Origin: Oligoflexus sp.
GTDB lineage: Bacteria > Bdellovibrionota_B > Oligoflexia > Oligoflexales > Oligoflexaceae
DNA length: 6,574 bases
Assembly: GCA_030151925.1 (NCBI GenBank)
Contig: JASLCY010000522.1
Span: 1-6,574, forward strand
Direction of reading: 5' to 3'
Shown here: positions 5,925-6,574 of the stretch, piece by piece
Layout: every line of letters starts with the position of its first letter
How positions within the stretch are numbered: the first letter of the stretch is position 1
Position numbers and translations under genes: made by a program
Notes under the pieces: model-generated
What the model was told of the DNA's origin: nothing
Databases searched by the model: none
Seen by the model: the letters and a program-made list of their open reading frames with translations, nothing else

Positions 5925-6142
5925 GAGATAAACCTTTCGATGCTTGGACAGGGAACCCCTGCACCAAAAGGAGTACCGCAATTTCTGCATATCACCTAAC
6001 CGATTTTTGGATGGGAACTTAATAGATGTTCAGAATGTTCAAGCCCTTGATGGATAAGGCTTTAGGGGAAATTTAAGCCGCTGATTTCACAGCGTCTTGA
6101 TAGTGTCAGAGTGATTGACTTTGCGGCCAGTTCGCGGCCTCG
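5925..6142 (-). promoter_or_regulatory. Upstream region of lipoxygenase
   Basis: This 218-bp gap must hold the 3' end of the right-hand gene and probably the lipoxygenase promoter. A small hairpin, CGCTG (6079-6083) with CAGCG (6090-6094), loop of 6, is followed on the minus strand by GCTTAAATTT; as a terminator it is weak. A direct repeat ATGTTC AGA ATGTTC (6026-6040) lies about 105 bases before the start codon and could be an activator or repressor site. I could not find a -35/-10 pair of good quality, so the promoter may be regulated or use a non-housekeeping sigma factor. Nothing else coding is supported here. Confidence 0.4.
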
Positions 6143-6574
6143 TCAACGGGTAGCCGGAAAGAACTGAAGGGCCAGGTGGTAGACGCTGTCGATCTTCCCG
6201 CCTTCGACCAGCAGGGCGAAACGCGTGCGGAACTCAAGCAGGAGATCCTGCGCCTCGGCTATCTTGCTGGAATCGAAGGGCATCGTGAAGCCCAGCAGCA
6301 TCCTCTGCTCCACCGGGGTGTTTTCGAGGCTTTCACCGGCCCTGTCGAGCATCTGCTTATGGAAGTTCCGTATCGCTTCGCTGGGGATATTATGGGGCGT
6401 CGACAGACTGCCCTGAGCCCTCGTCCATCCTCCTCCTTCCGTCTTCGCCAGAAGCCCGAGGCGCTCGAGCCGCAGCAGGGTCTCTTCGATCAGATCGCGC
6501 GGCAGATCGAAACGCAGCCTGGCGGCGATCCAATCGGGATCGCCCTGGAAATCCGGGAGGGAGCTCATCTCATA
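6143..6574 (-). CDS. TIGR02147/DUF4423-like protein, N-terminal half beyond the window
   Basis: The frame runs off the right edge. The 143 visible residues (numbered from the Tyr codon at 6574-6572) form the C-terminal half of a protein whose family members are, from memory, about 260-280 residues. The Met at 6568 is internal: the residues before it, Tyr-Glu, continue the family pattern of an aromatic/acidic helix leading to DFxxDPxWIAxRL. Visible parts are a winged-helix-like segment (about 12-50) with DPDWIAARL and LERLGLL, an IRNFHKQML helix, EQRMLLGFTM, and the closing VYHLALQFFP. The ending 'vYxLxxQxFP' is characteristic of the TIGR02147/DUF4423 family, which I know mainly from Bdellovibrio-like bacteria and Fibrobacter and which is suspected to be regulatory. 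It lies 218 bp upstream of the lipoxygenase on the same strand, so it could control that unit, but this is not shown. Confidence 0.8.
   Translation of the reverse strand, partial: YEMSSLPDFQGDPDWIAARLRFDLPRDLIEETLLRLERLGLLAKTEGGGWTRAQGSLSTPHNIPSEAIRNFHKQMLDRAGESLENTPVEQRMLLGFTMPFDSSKIAEAQDLLLEFRTRFALLVEGGKIDSVYHLALQFFPATR

Noticed and set aside
5925..5990. Longer N-terminus of the lipoxygenase starting at 5990
   Set aside because: The extra 22 residues do not form a signal peptide, and the nearest Shine-Dalgarno-like bases are about 2 nucleotides from that ATG. It cannot be fully excluded.
6123..6139. GGCC...GGCC hairpin after the DUF4423-like gene, considered as a terminator
   Set aside because: Only a 4-bp stem and no T-tract follows on the minus strand.
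1..6574. Mobile elements, CRISPR arrays, tRNA or rRNA genes
   Set aside because: No transposase or integrase frame, no regularly spaced repeats, no terminal inverted repeats with target duplications and no tRNA-like cloverleaf were seen on either strand.

Overview
The window is a stretch of moderately GC-rich bacterial chromosome (roughly 55-60% G+C by eye) carrying seven protein genes. The first (selD) is on the plus strand and the other six are on the minus strand. There is no tRNA, rRNA, CRISPR array, insertion sequence or phage gene. A signal-bearing outer-membrane beta-barrel protein and a TonB-domain protein indicate a Gram-negative. The gene cut by the right edge looks like the C-terminal half of a TIGR02147/DUF4423 protein, a family I associate with Bdellovibrionota/Oligoflexia and Fibrobacter. 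My best guess is therefore an Oligoflexus/Bdellovibrio-like bacterium, but this is inference from one family.

Layout from left to right. (a) 1-869, plus strand: the 3' part of selD, the selenophosphate synthetase that supplies selenium for selenocysteine or selenouridine. (b) 866-1774, minus: a dimanganese catalase with all five expected metal ligands. Its stop codon and that of selD interlock in one CTAG. (c) 1952-2995, minus: an exported outer-membrane beta-barrel protein resembling DUF6268. (d) 3120-3575, minus: a short membrane-anchored TonB C-terminal-domain protein that lacks the usual proline-rich linker. It ends at a strong intrinsic terminator, which abuts the promoter of gene (c). 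(e) 3778-4125, minus: a 115-residue protein with a textbook twin-arginine (Tat) signal and no recognised family. (f) 4152-5924, minus: a bacterial lipoxygenase of 590 residues with a complete non-haem iron site (His290, His295, His471, Asn475, C-terminal Ile590). (g) 6143 to the right edge, minus: the TIGR02147/DUF4423-like protein, possibly a regulator.

The most interesting unit is (f)+(e). The lipoxygenase is followed after 26 bp by the Tat-signal protein, and a GU-containing terminator closes the unit. The lipoxygenase has no visible export signal, while its small partner has a Tat signal, which exports folded, cofactor-loaded proteins. A 'hitchhiker' export pair, analogous to Streptomyces MelC1/MelC2 tyrosinase, is a reasonable hypothesis. 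The lipoxygenase has Ala at the Coffa stereocontrol position, predicting S-hydroperoxide products. Nothing shows that selD, catalase and lipoxygenase are functionally linked, although all three touch selenium or peroxide chemistry.
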